Source of the DNA: an uncultured Steroidobacter sp.
GTDB taxonomy: Bacteria > Pseudomonadota > Gammaproteobacteria > Steroidobacterales > Steroidobacteraceae
Direction of reading: 5' to 3'
DNA: 64,000 bases
NCBI GenBank assembly: GCA_937864115.1
Contig: CALMII010000039.1
Span: forward strand, 1-64,000
Below the pieces are notes generated by a model. That model searched no databases. It saw only the letters and a program-made list of their open reading frames with translations, and was not told where the DNA came from. Below, in pieces: positions 1 through 8,050 of this stretch (position 1 is the stretch's first letter; each line of letters opens with the position of its first letter). The translations under genes were made by a program, and so were the position numbers.

Positions 1-316
1 CCCGGCGGGCAGCGCGCTGGCGGGCCCCGACGGCCGGGGGTGGGTCTGCAGGACGGCGCGCCAGGGCGCGGGCCGAGGGCGCCAGAAGGGGTTCGCAATC
101 GTGGGCCGAGGCCGGCTCGCCGCCCGCCAGTTTGAGATAGGCCTCGTGCACCAGAGCGGTGGTCTCGAATCCCCGAGTGGAGCGCCGGAGCTGTCGCCGA
201 GCGGCCTGCTTGAGCTCCTCGTACAGCGCGGCGTAGGCCGCATCCAGTGCCCGGGCGTCGCCCGCGCGGGCCAGCGCCAACAACTGCGTGACGGGCGGGG
301 GAGAGGGGTTTTTCAT
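1..316 (-). CDS. ECF-type RNA polymerase sigma factor, N-terminal part (partial, apparent frameshift)
   Basis: The reverse strand opens with an ATG at 316 and encodes about 70 residues typical of the ECF sigma group often called TIGR02999: a TQLLALARAGDARAL start, the EELKQAARRQLRR helix and the TTALVHEAYLKL motif of sigma region 2. The following residues stop resembling the family. They do so again (ALRAVLQTH-like) if one base is skipped near position 45, so either the gene is frameshifted or the window edge carries a sequence error. The 3' end lies outside the window. It is divergent from the lipoprotein gene at 422. Family assignment is from memory of the motifs. Confidence 0.7.
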   Translation of the reverse strand, partial: MKNPSPPPVTQLLALARAGDARALDAAYAALYEELKQAARRQLRRSTRGFETTALVHEAYLKLAGGEPASAHDCEPLLAPSARALARRPADPPPAVGARQRAARR

Positions 317-421
317 GAATCCTGGTGCAAATATATCCGCGGTGCCGTGTACGAAATCGCCGCCGAATACGTATCACTACTTCGAAGCGCCGGGCCGTCC
401 GGTCGCTGCGGAGATTATGTG

Positions 422-2581
422 ATGAAACGCGCCATCGGACAGATCACCTTCCTCGTCCTGTCGATCCTCACATTGGTGATCCTCTCGGCCTGCGGTGGTG
501 GGTCACAAAACGCAGCACCGGTGGCTAACAATCCACCGCCACCGCCTCCGTCAGCGACCGCGCCGGCCATTGGCTTACAACCGGTATCGGCCAGCGTCAC
601 GGCTCCGGCGGCCGCCACGTTCTCGGCCACGGCCAGTGGCACCGGGTCGCTCTCTTATCAATGGCGCAGTTCGGCCAATGGCACGGACTGGACCCCTATC
701 GCCGGCGCCACCGGTGCGAGCTACGAGACCGGCGCCACCGACGCCGGCATGGACGGCCGTTACTACTCCGTGGTCATCAGCAATAGTGCGGGCAACGTGA
801 CCAGCGCCAGCGTGCAACTCACGGTGATCACACCGCCCACCGGCGGCGGCCCCGGAGATCCCAACGACCCGCCACCCACCACTGGCGTGTTCCCGCATGC
901 CCCGAATCCGCTCAGCGTCGCCGTCACGCCGGCCGAAGCCTCAATCGCGCAGTTCGTTCTCATGAGTTATGGCGATTCGGCGGTGGAGGTTCCAGGCGAC
1001 GCGGCGAACCTTCCGCTCGCCGCCGGCGTCACCGTCTCGCTGGGTTTTTCGGGCAATTCGTTCTTCGACAATCAGACTCTGTCCGTCACGCCGGTGACGC
1101 TGGCGGGGCTGGGTGCCGGGAATCCGCTGCCTTTCCAGTCCGTGATCGGCACCTTCCAGGTTCATCCGGCCGAGTCGCCCGAGGCGGATCTGCAGACCCA
1201 CAACCGCATGCAGGTGACATTCACGTTCACACAGGCGGCGCTCGACGTGCTGGGTGGCCAGCCGGTGATCTTCACGGCGCTCGCCGATGGCACGCAGCTG
1301 CACCTCGTCCCGGTGTACGAGAACGAAGACGGCACCTGGCCGGCATTGTCCCTGACCACTTCCGTGGGGCATCTCGGCATCTTCGGCGTGGCCATGATCG
1401 ACGGCGCGCAGGCGGCCACGCTGGCCAACGCGTGGCCGTCCGGACACGACCTGCAACTACAGGCCGCGATCGCGACACCGTCCTATGAACTCCGCAGGAC
1501 CGTGCCCATCACCCGGGCGAAAGCGCGCCCCCTCCGGACGCAATTAGAGGCGCGCATCAATGAAACCACCGAGGACTGGTCACGAGAAAGGCAGGCCATC
1601 ATCGACGCGTATTACCACGACGTGGTGGAGCCGGCACTGCAAACCGCGAACTCCCCGAACGCCAGCCCTGCCGACATCACGGACGCGGCCAGAAAACTCA
1701 TGAACTGGGAGCGCGAGCGGCAGCTGCTGGGGCTGGACGACACCGACGTGAACGTTCCGGAAATGCTGGTGCAGCTCGCAGAGCACGCCTTCGATCTTTC
1801 CATGCAGGATTGCCAGGCGAACCACAATTCCGCGGCGCTGGTGCAGGTCTTGAAAAGCATGCGCCAGCTCGAGCTGCTGGGCAGGCCCGCGCCGACCACG
1901 CTCGCGACCGTCATGGAGACCTGCGGCCGTTCGCGCTTCGAAGTGACCATGGACTTCGCGCAGTCGCATAGCTGGGACTACGAAGTGCGCAACGACATCT
2001 CGCCGGCGGTCACCATGACCGGTACGGCACGCGGAAACACCAGCGTCACGGGCAAGGTGCATATCGGCGAAAACTCGAACACGGAGATCACTGCCTCGAA
2101 CCTGACGCACACCGACTTCTACGAGGAGATCTGCGCCGAGGGCGCCTACAGCTGCATCTACGCAAAGCGCACCGAGGCCGCGAACGACCCGGCGCCGCAA
2201 GTCACGCGTTGCGTGTTCTATCCCGCTGTGGAAGTTTCGCGCTGGAATCTCGACGTGCGCGGCATCCTGGCGAAACCGGACATCGCGCTGATGATCACCG
2301 GGACCTGCGCGGGCATCAACGGGGGCTACAACTTCACCGTCAATACCGACCAGATGACGGAAACCTTCACACGCGGTAATGAACCGACGACCACGAGGGT
2401 CATTCCCAAGTGGGAAGACGTCGACGCCAGGCAATGGTCTGGTGTCTACCGCGTGGGCTCGACCACGAAAATCCTGCGGCGCTCCGCGCCGATCGTGGGC
2501 GCCCTCGTGGTTCCCGGTGCGTTGGAGCGCTGGACGACCACGCTCAACGTGCAGATCGTCGAGGTGATTCCCACGAATTGA
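422..2581 (+). CDS. Large secreted lipoprotein with an Ig-like domain
   Basis: A 719-residue protein. The ATG at 422 is chosen because it begins a clear lipoprotein signal: basic MKR, a hydrophobic stretch, and an L-S-A-C lipobox with the acylated Cys at residue 24. A short Pro-rich linker follows, then an Ig-like domain at about residues 49-140 (SYQWRSSANGTDW and GRYYSVVISNSAGNVTSA patterns), a Pro/Gly linker, and a long region resembling no family I know. Several Cys pairs in the C-terminal third suit disulfides outside the cytoplasm. An upstream in-frame reading from 101 has no signal peptide and overlaps the divergent sigma gene, so it was not used. TIGR02999-type sigma genes often neighbour exported proteins, but no functional link is shown. 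Probable role: surface-anchored binding or structural protein. Confidence 0.75.
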   Translation: MKRAIGQITFLVLSILTLVILSACGGGSQNAAPVANNPPPPPPSATAPAIGLQPVSASVTAPAAATFSATASGTGSLSYQWRSSANGTDWTPIAGATGASYETGATDAGMDGRYYSVVISNSAGNVTSASVQLTVITPPTGGGPGDPNDPPPTTGVFPHAPNPLSVAVTPAEASIAQFVLMSYGDSAVEVPGDAANLPLAAGVTVSLGFSGNSFFDNQTLSVTPVTLAGLGAGNPLPFQSVIGTFQVHPAESPEADLQTHNRMQVTFTFTQAALDVLGGQPVIFTALADGTQLHLVPVYENEDGTWPALSLTTSVGHLGIFGVAMIDGAQAATLANAWPSGHDLQLQAAIATPSYELRRTVPITRAKARPLRTQLEARINETTEDWSRERQAIIDAYYHDVVEPALQTANSPNASPADITDAARKLMNWERERQLLGLDDTDVNVPEMLVQLAEHAFDLSMQDCQANHNSAALVQVLKSMRQLELLGRPAPTTLATVMETCGRSRFEVTMDFAQSHSWDYEVRNDISPAVTMTGTARGNTSVTGKVHIGENSNTEITASNLTHTDFYEEICAEGAYSCIYAKRTEAANDPAPQVTRCVFYPAVEVSRWNLDVRGILAKPDIALMITGTCAGINGGYNFTVNTDQMTETFTRGNEPTTTRVIPKWEDVDARQWSGVYRVGSTTKILRRSAPIVGALVVPGALERWTTTLNVQIVEVIPTN

Positions 2582-2849
2582 TCCCGCGGAAACCGCGAAC
2601 CCGTCCTTTTCGCCCACATCTATTGTGATGGCTTTGTAACGCCGCAGCTTGAACACATGCTCATCGACTATCGCGAGCGGCGAATTGGCGTGCCAACGGG
2701 CTAACACGGTATTAAAGGTTGATGCATAGCCGACAGGAAGGTCGACGGCGCTCGAGTGCCGTAGTGGCGATTACGCGGTGCTTGTCGCGAGCACGGCAGT
2801 CGCAGCGTTCCTCAGCCCCTCACAAGAACGAAGAAGTTGATTGCGTACG

Positions 2850-2950
2850 GGGAGTCGGTGCCGCGGGGAGTCGGTGCCGGGCCGGGAGTCGGTGCCGCGC
2901 GGGAGTCGGTGCCTGCCGCGCGGGAGTCGGTGCCCGCGGGAGTCGGTGCC
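2850..2950. repeat. Six tandem copies of GGGAGTCGGTGCC upstream of the RAYT gene
   Basis: Exact copies of the 13-mer GGGAGTCGGTGCC start at 2850, 2866, 2884, 2901, 2922 and 2938, separated by 3-8 bases of GC-rich spacer. The array ends inside the left inverted repeat of the transposase element. Copies downstream of the transposase gene are inverted and diverged (GGCACCAAGGAATC, twice near 3951-3985). REP-like arrays next to RAYT genes are a known arrangement. Confidence 0.85.
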
Positions 2951-2970
2951 GGGCCGCGGATTCGCGGATT
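2945..2970 (+). repeat. Left 26-bp inverted repeat flanking the RAYT gene
   Basis: Positions 2945-2970 are a perfect reverse complement of 3931-3956. The left arm begins inside the last GGGAGTCGGTGCC copy and contains CCGCGGATTCGCGGATT. Together the arms bound the transposase gene. Confidence 0.85.
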
Positions 2971-3058
2971 TCTCCCAGAACTACCCAGAAATTCGTGTGC
3001 CGTGATTCTCCAGGCGCATGCATGGTGGCGTACCCAGGCTGCCACTTCCGAGGCACGG

Positions 3059-3931
3059 ATGCCACGCCCTCTCCGACTGCATGTTCCAGGCGCGTTCTAC
3101 CACGTCACGCTCCGCGGGAACCATCGCCAGAACATCTTCTTTAGCCCTGCTGACCGACACGTGTTCAATCAACTCGTGGCAGAAGTCGTTGAGCGATTCA
3201 CGGCCCGGCTCCATGCGTACTGCCTGATGACCAATCACGTGCATCTGCTCGTTCAGGTTGGCGACGTACCGCTTGGCCGCCTGATGCTAAGGATCGCCGG
3301 TCAGTACGCCCGCATCATTCAGCGCCACCTTCATACGACAGGACATCTCTTCGAGAAGCGGTATCACCCCGTGCTGGTCGACGCCGACGCATACCTGCTT
3401 GAACTGCTTCGCTACATCCACCTCAATCCGGTTCGCGCACACATGACGTCGAAGGCGGAAGACTATCCATGGTCAAGCCACCACACCTACCTCGGCACGC
3501 GACCCGAGCCCTGGGTCACTACCGATTTCGCACTGGCAATGTTTCACTCGTGTGCAGATCAGGCCAAAGCAGCATACCAACGCTTTCTCAGCGAGGAAGT
3601 CGATGCGGTCTCTCCGCTCATCGAATGCAATCCCAACGACCAACGGATTCTCGGCAGTGACGACTTCGCCGGCAGGCTGCTCGGCGCCGCATGGCGGCCA
3701 AGGTCACGCAAATCCGTACAGCATCTGATCGAAGAGGCAGCACAACAGTTTCAGGTGACCCCTGAGGCGTTGTGCTCCTCAGGCAAACAGCGTCACTTGA
3801 GCCGGGCGCGCGCCTGGATCGCTCATCAGGCAGTCACGCACAGGATTGCCTCGCTGTCACACGTCGCTCGACTGTTGCAACGGAGCGAATCCAGCCTGCG
3901 CGAGGCCGTGCAGCGCCATTTCCCGAACTGA
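3059..3931 (+). CDS. REP-associated tyrosine transposase (RAYT, Y1/IS200-like)
   Basis: A 290-residue single-strand transposase of the Y1 (HUH) family. Visible family features: PRPLRLHVPGAFYHVTLRGN at the start, the metal-binding H-V-H in MTNHVHLLV (residues 60-62), a candidate catalytic Tyr in GQYARIIQRH (about residue 83), GHLFEKRYHPVLVD, and RYIHLNPVRA followed by YPWSSH. The longer C-terminal region (VTPEALCSSGKQRHLSRARAWIAHQAV) matches the helical DnaA-like tail of larger RAYTs. The ATG at 3059 is preferred, because the longer frame starting at 2837 only translates the tandem repeats. The stop codon overlaps the right inverted repeat. RAYTs recognise REP hairpins. Here the nearest substrates are the tandem GGGAGTCGGTGCC units and the 26-bp ends. 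Confidence 0.9.
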   Translation: MPRPLRLHVPGAFYHVTLRGNHRQNIFFSPADRHVFNQLVAEVVERFTARLHAYCLMTNHVHLLVQVGDVPLGRLMLRIAGQYARIIQRHLHTTGHLFEKRYHPVLVDADAYLLELLRYIHLNPVRAHMTSKAEDYPWSSHHTYLGTRPEPWVTTDFALAMFHSCADQAKAAYQRFLSEEVDAVSPLIECNPNDQRILGSDDFAGRLLGAAWRPRSRKSVQHLIEEAAQQFQVTPEALCSSGKQRHLSRARAWIAHQAVTHRIASLSHVARLLQRSESSLREAVQRHFPN

Positions 3932-3956
3932 ATCCGCGAATCCGCGGCCCGGCACC
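3931..3956 (-). repeat. Right 26-bp inverted repeat flanking the RAYT gene
   Basis: Perfect inverted partner of 2945-2970. Its first base is the last base of the transposase stop codon (TGA 3929-3931). Two diverged GGCACCAAGGAATC units follow. Confidence 0.85.
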
Positions 3957-4048
3957 AAGGAATCAAGGAATCCGGGCACCAAGGAATCGGAACTCCACGC
4001 TGCTCGGCATGCTCCTGACGGGCAGCATGGCGATGATGCGGGTCATCT

Positions 4049-4300
4049 TCATTTCCTGCTGCTGTTCCTGCTCGTGTTCTTGACGGACTCCGCGAACTCG
4101 AAAACCTCGTCCACGCGCAATCCGAACACCCGCGCGATGCGGAACGCCACTTCCAGAGACGGCGAATACTTTCCGGCTTCGATGGCATTGACCGTCTGCC
4201 GCGTGACGCCGATGCGGTCCGCCAGCTCCTGCTGCGTCATCTCGCGATGTTCGAAGCGCAGCCGGCGGATGCCGTTGGTGATGACGGTGCTGCTCATCAT
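4049..4300 (-). CDS. Small XRE-family HTH regulator
   Basis: An 83-residue protein consisting almost entirely of one Cro/C1-type helix-turn-helix (MTQQELADRIGVTRQTVNAI, then EAGKYSPSLEVAFRIARVFG), ending in a short Lys/Arg/Ser-rich tail. The start codon overlaps the stop of the upstream membrane-protein gene (ATG 4300-4298, TGA 4299-4297), so the two are translationally coupled. A second ATG directly follows at 4297. Tiny XRE regulators of this type are commonly paired with short multi-span membrane proteins. The usual inference is control of their own operon, but the signal is unknown. Confidence 0.85.
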   Translation of the reverse strand: MMSSTVITNGIRRLRFEHREMTQQELADRIGVTRQTVNAIEAGKYSPSLEVAFRIARVFGLRVDEVFEFAESVKNTSRNSSRK

Positions 4301-4719
4301 GAGCCGCGGCGGTAATACACGATGATCGTGGCCTGGCGCACGAGCTGCGCCAGAACGAAGGCGAACACGATGGATACGCCCATGGCAACGGCGCCCGCGC
4401 CGGCCAGGTGCAGCGTCACGAAGATGGCTGCGAAGGTACCTGCGGTGAACACCCAGAAAGCGATGCGCGTGGCTTTCAGCGCGATGATCTGTTCGCGCTC
4501 GTCCTTCGGCGTACGCGCCTCCTTGGGGTTGCGGAAATAGAACACCAGCCAGCCGATGAGTTCGATCGATACGAAGGTGCCGAGCGAGGCTCCCAGCGCG
4601 AGCAGCGCCAAGCCATGCCGGTGCGGCTCGAACATGCCGGGGCCATGCAGCCAGTACATCAGCGACACCACGATGAGGGCGATCAGCGTCACCCAGGCGG
4701 TCTTCTCTCGAAATGACAT
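4297..4719 (-). CDS. Four-helix membrane protein paired with the XRE regulator
   Basis: A 140-residue protein with four predicted membrane helices: WVTLIALIVVSLMYWL, LALLALGASLGTFVSIELIG, AFWVFTAGTFAAIFVTLHLA and VAMGVSIVFAFVLAQLVRQA. A charged loop (NPKEARTPKDEREQIIALKA) lies between helices 2 and 3. The ATG at 4719 begins MSFREKTAW. Upstream in-frame codons add a non-conserved stretch. The end overlaps the regulator start. No catalytic motif is visible. The family resembles small DUF proteins found beside XRE regulators, and the function is unknown. Confidence 0.7.
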   Translation of the reverse strand: MSFREKTAWVTLIALIVVSLMYWLHGPGMFEPHRHGLALLALGASLGTFVSIELIGWLVFYFRNPKEARTPKDEREQIIALKATRIAFWVFTAGTFAAIFVTLHLAGAGAVAMGVSIVFAFVLAQLVRQATIIVYYRRGS

Positions 4720-4841
4720 CGGTTTCTCCGCGGCTTTCAGGCGTGCGGGGAAAGTAATAAAAACCAGACATGGTGTCAAAAATTATTTACATCACATGTC
4801 ATCGATGCCGCGCGCCGCAGCTCTGCTGCGCCCCGTCGCGA

Positions 4842-5372
4842 TCACGCAGGAACGTAGGTCAACCGGATCACGTTCTCGTCCATCGACTCGTTCGCTACGA
4901 GGCGCAGCGGCGGCCGGGGTCCGGTGAAGAACGGTTTGCCGTGGCCCAGCACGACGGGATGGAAGTAGAGTCGATATTCGTCGATGAGGCCGAGGTCGGT
5001 CAGGCTGCGCGCGAGGTCGGGTCCGGAGACGGCGATCTCCCCGGCGAGCCGATCCTTCAGGTCACGTATCGTCGTCCCGAGATCGCCGTCGACCAGCGTG
5101 GCGTTGGGGCCCACCGACTTCAACGTGCCCGACACGACCCACTTCGGCTGGGTTCGCCAGGCCGTCGCGAATTCCCGGAGTTCCGCGGTCCATTCGGGAT
5201 GATCGTCGTCCCAGTAACGCATGATCTCGTACATGCGACGACCGTACACGCTGCCCGCTACGCCACGCACTTGCTCTATCCAGTGACGAAAGAGTACGGG
5301 GCCCGGTGAAAATTTCTCGTGGTCGACGTAGCCGTCGAGCGACACGTTCATTCCGAAGACGATTCTTGCCAT
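4842..5372 (-). CDS. Dihydrofolate reductase/RibD C-terminal-like protein
   Basis: A 176-residue protein of the RibD C-terminal/DHFR-like fold: IVFGMNVSLDGYV at the start, YGRRMYEIMRYW, KWVVSGTL, and the nucleotide-binding-like EIAVSGPDLARSLTDLGLIDEYRLYFHPVVLGHGKPFF (residues given in parts of the conserved core). The start at 5372 is preferred because a GGAGA ribosome site lies about ten bases upstream. An ATG at 5387 is the alternative. It lies downstream of a YCII/DGPF protein on the same strand, a frequent pairing in proteobacteria. Probably an NAD(P)H-dependent reductase; substrate unknown. Confidence 0.85.
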   Translation of the reverse strand: MARIVFGMNVSLDGYVDHEKFSPGPVLFRHWIEQVRGVAGSVYGRRMYEIMRYWDDDHPEWTAELREFATAWRTQPKWVVSGTLKSVGPNATLVDGDLGTTIRDLKDRLAGEIAVSGPDLARSLTDLGLIDEYRLYFHPVVLGHGKPFFTGPRPPLRLVANESMDENVIRLTYVPA

Positions 5373-5414
5373 CTGTGAATTCTCCATCACGGGTTCTTCA
5401 GAACGGATCGCGTG

Positions 5415-5765
5415 TCACTCTGCCGCGATCTGGCGAACTTCGCATCTGCCTTCCCAGCCGGGTGCGAACTGCCGGTGCAGTTCCATGAATTCGACGGCGC
5501 TGGCCACGGCTTCCTCATTGCTCTTGAACTCGAACACGGCGTAGCCGCCGATCACTTCCTTGGATTCGGTGAACGGTCCATCGATGACGTGGAGTTCGCC
5601 CTTCTCCAGCGAGACCTGCGTCGCCATCTGTATGGGCATCAGGCCGTTGGTTTCGATCAGCCGGCCGGCCTTGAATTCCCGTTCCGCCAACTGGCCGATC
5701 GCCTCCATCAGTGCCTGCGGCGGCGGGCCCTGCGTGCTGGAAGTCACGAACATCATGTAACGCAT
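5415..5765 (-). CDS. YCII-related protein with DGPF motif
   Basis: A 116-residue YCII-family protein: MRYMMFVTSS start, a long helix (ALMEAIGQLAEREFKAGRLI), then HVIDGPFTESKEVIGGYAVFEF with the diagnostic DGPF/TESKE block. The ATG at 5765 has a good AGGAAA ribosome site. DGPF proteins resemble YCII-like proteins with a His/Asp-lined pocket and are often next to ECF sigma genes. Here the partner is the reductase-like gene downstream. Enzymatic role not established. Confidence 0.85.
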   Translation of the reverse strand: MRYMMFVTSSTQGPPPQALMEAIGQLAEREFKAGRLIETNGLMPIQMATQVSLEKGELHVIDGPFTESKEVIGGYAVFEFKSNEEAVASAVEFMELHRQFAPGWEGRCEVRQIAAE

Positions 5766-5922
5766 CCTGGTTTCCTCTTGGGTCGGTATCCGGTGTTCTA
5801 TAAGACGAATGACCCGGACCGGGACCGACACGCCGTTGCATACGACGCTGCCCACGCAGGGTCCAAAAAGAAACCGGCCGAGGCAGCTTGCGCCGCCCCG
5901 GCCGGTTCGTGTCGCCGGTCGA

Positions 5923-7020
5923 TTACTTCGTGACGGTGCCTGCGCCTTCCACCTTCACCTGTCCCGGGTTGTCGAGCACCAGCATCACGACGCGACGGTT
6001 GTGCAGCCGGCCTTCGGCCGTGCCGTTGTCGTCGATCGGCTGGGTCTCGCCATAGCCGCGCGCAGCAAGCTGGCTCGCGGCCACGCCCTGCTGGACGAGG
6101 TAGCCGCGCACGGATTCGGCGCGCTGCTGCGAGAGCTTGAGGTTGTAGGCGTCCGAGCCGCTGCTGTCGGTGTGTCCCTGCAGTTCGATACGCAGGTTCG
6201 GGTACTTCTTCAGATCCGTGGCCACGGCATCGAGTACGCCGCGCGAATCCGAGGTCAGATTCGCCGAGTTCGTTTCGAACGTCACGCCTTCGAGCGTGAT
6301 CGAACCCTGACGCGGGCAGCCCTTGGCGTCGACGGCCACGCCCGCAGGCGTGCCGGGGCACTGATCCGCCGGGTCGAGCACACCGTCCTTGTCTTCATCA
6401 CCGGGCGGCGGCGGCGGAGGCGGCGGTGTCGGTGCGACCGGCGCCGGTGCAGGTTCGGGCGCAGCGACCGGCTTGGGCGCCGGCGAGCCGAACGAGAACT
6501 GGAAGCCGATCGTGCCGATGTAGTCGACCAGATCGTTCTCGGCGCCGGCATCGCTCCAGCGCGCCTTCAGATCCGGACGCAGCGAGAAGCTGTTCGAACC
6601 GTCGGCGGCTTCCCACAGACGAATGAACGCGCCGACGCCGGCCTGGCCCATGAGATCCGTGGCATTCGATCCGGGGCTGCGTTCGTTCGACAGCGCGCCC
6701 GCACCGACGCTGATGTACGGCGAGAATGCGCTGTCGCGATTCATGACGCCGAGGAAGTTGAGCGACGTGCCCCACAGGCTCAGGTCGCTGCGGCCGGGGC
6801 CGCCGCCGATCTGCGAGCCGTCGACATTCAGCTCGATGCTGAGGTTCTGGCTCACGTGCTTGCCGAATGCCAGGCCATACAACCAGTCCTTGTCCTGGAC
6901 CGGCCGATCGTTGTCGACCGACACGCCTCCGAACTGCGGCGTCAGATACCAATCGCCAACGTCGCTCGCACTCGCCAGCGCAGGCAGCGCCAGTGCAACG
7001 GCCAGAGCAACACCCTTCAT
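5923..7020 (-). CDS. OmpA-family outer-membrane/peptidoglycan-binding protein
   Basis: A 365-residue protein. A signal peptide (MKGVALAVALALPALASAS) is followed by a beta-barrel-like region of about 190 residues (GDWYLTPQFGGV and ISVGAGALSN type strands). Next come an Ala/Pro linker with a run of Pro, a calcium-binding thrombospondin-3-like unit (DEDKDGVLDPADQCPGTP), and a C-terminal OmpA domain (LRIELQGHTDSSGSDAYNLKLS, QRAESVRGYL, RGYGETQPI, NRRVVMLVL) that binds peptidoglycan. The ATG at 7020 follows GGAGAAG. It diverges from the regulator at 7176. Structural, envelope-stabilising role expected. Confidence 0.92.
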   Translation of the reverse strand: MKGVALAVALALPALASASDVGDWYLTPQFGGVSVDNDRPVQDKDWLYGLAFGKHVSQNLSIELNVDGSQIGGGPGRSDLSLWGTSLNFLGVMNRDSAFSPYISVGAGALSNERSPGSNATDLMGQAGVGAFIRLWEAADGSNSFSLRPDLKARWSDAGAENDLVDYIGTIGFQFSFGSPAPKPVAAPEPAPAPVAPTPPPPPPPPGDEDKDGVLDPADQCPGTPAGVAVDAKGCPRQGSITLEGVTFETNSANLTSDSRGVLDAVATDLKKYPNLRIELQGHTDSSGSDAYNLKLSQQRAESVRGYLVQQGVAASQLAARGYGETQPIDDNGTAEGRLHNRRVVMLVLDNPGQVKVEGAGTVTK

Positions 7021-7125
7021 ACGCTTCTCCTCATGATGCTTATTCGTTCGATGCGCCGACCGGTGCGGCCGGCGCGGGAGGGAAGATATCGGGCATGGCC
7101 TGCTTATCAACCTGTTTCTGGAAAG

Positions 7126-7142
7126 GTACCGGAATACGGTAC
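7126..7142. promoter_or_regulatory. Palindromic operator candidate between ompA-like gene and HTH regulator
   Basis: GTACCG-N5-CGGTAC is a perfect inverted repeat 34 bases upstream of the regulator start and 106 bases from the ompA-like start. Its place suggests autoregulation or shared control. No binding data. Confidence 0.45.
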
Positions 7143-7175
7143 TCTGCAGATCGTCATGCAATGCGGAGAGACTTG

Positions 7176-7928
7176 ATGAGCGAGACCGATCGGCTGATCA
7201 GCGCGCTGAAGCGCTGCCTGCGTACGCGCGGCTTCACGTACGGAAAGCTCGGCAAGGCGCTCGGCCTGAGCGAATCGTCCGTCAAGCGCCTCTTCGCCGA
7301 TCGATCCTTCACCATCGCGCGGCTGGAAAAGATCTGCGCCGTGCTCGACATGTCGTTCGCCGAACTCGCGGCGTTGTCCAACGGCTCGCGTCCGCAGCAG
7401 ACCGAGATTCCGATGCTGACGCTGGAACAGGAACGCGTGCTGGCCAGCAACGATTCGCTGCTGGCCTGTTTCTACCTGCTGCTCAACGGTCACGAGATGA
7501 CCGCGATCGCCGCGCGACTCGGCGCCAGCCAGCGGACGATGCGCAGTTGGCTCGCGACGCTCGCGCGGGCCCACCTGCTGGAGGTTCAGGGCAATACCGT
7601 ACGCCTCAATGCCAAGCTGCCGATCGCCTGGCGCGTCGACGGTCCGGTGCGCCGTGCCTATGAGCGCCAGGTTCGCGCAGAGTTCCTGCAATCGCCGTTC
7701 ACCGAGCGCAACGAGAACCTGAGCTTTCATTCGGCCGAACTGTCGCAGGCATCGATCCGCATCATGCTGCGCAAGCTGGAGCGCCTTTCCATGGACTTCG
7801 CCGAGCTGGCCGTCCTGGATGCGCACGTGCCGTCGCGCGACAAGCTCAGCTTCGCGATGCTCGCCGCCTGCCGTCCGTGGGTGTTCTCGATGTTCTCGGC
7901 CTATCGACCGCGGGCGACGCGGACGTGA
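7176..7928 (+). CDS. HTH transcriptional regulator (XRE-type N-terminus)
   Basis: A 250-residue protein. The N-terminal Cro/C1-like HTH is at residues 5-65 (LRTRGFTYGKLGKALGLSES, then SVKRLFADRSFTIARLEKI). A central winged-helix-like segment (LLNGHEMTAIAARLGASQRT) precedes a mostly helical C-terminal domain resembling TIGR02147-like or uncharacterised regulators. The ATG at 7176 gives a compact protein. The long upstream frame runs through the divergent gene. A palindrome (7126-7142) lies just upstream. Targets unknown; the ompA-like gene is the obvious candidate. Confidence 0.75.
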   Translation: MSETDRLISALKRCLRTRGFTYGKLGKALGLSESSVKRLFADRSFTIARLEKICAVLDMSFAELAALSNGSRPQQTEIPMLTLEQERVLASNDSLLACFYLLLNGHEMTAIAARLGASQRTMRSWLATLARAHLLEVQGNTVRLNAKLPIAWRVDGPVRRAYERQVRAEFLQSPFTERNENLSFHSAELSQASIRIMLRKLERLSMDFAELAVLDAHVPSRDKLSFAMLAACRPWVFSMFSAYRPRATRT

Positions 7929-8050
7929 ATCCGGCTCGCTCCTGGTAGGGCACTGCCCGTCGCCTCCGTCTGCCCGGTGGCATCCATCGTTGCGGACGTG
8001 GCAGGAAGCTGTCGCGCACCGCGCTCAACTTCCGGGCTACGGAGATTCCC

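Noticed and set aside
2850..2950. Possible CRISPR array
   Set aside because: The repeat is only 13 bases and the spacers are 3-8 GC-rich bases; no cas genes are present. It fits a REP-like array beside the RAYT gene.
2719..3144. 141-codon open frame before the RAYT
   Set aside because: It translates tandem repeats (Gly/Ala/Arg/Cys-rich) and overlaps the RAYT start in another frame.
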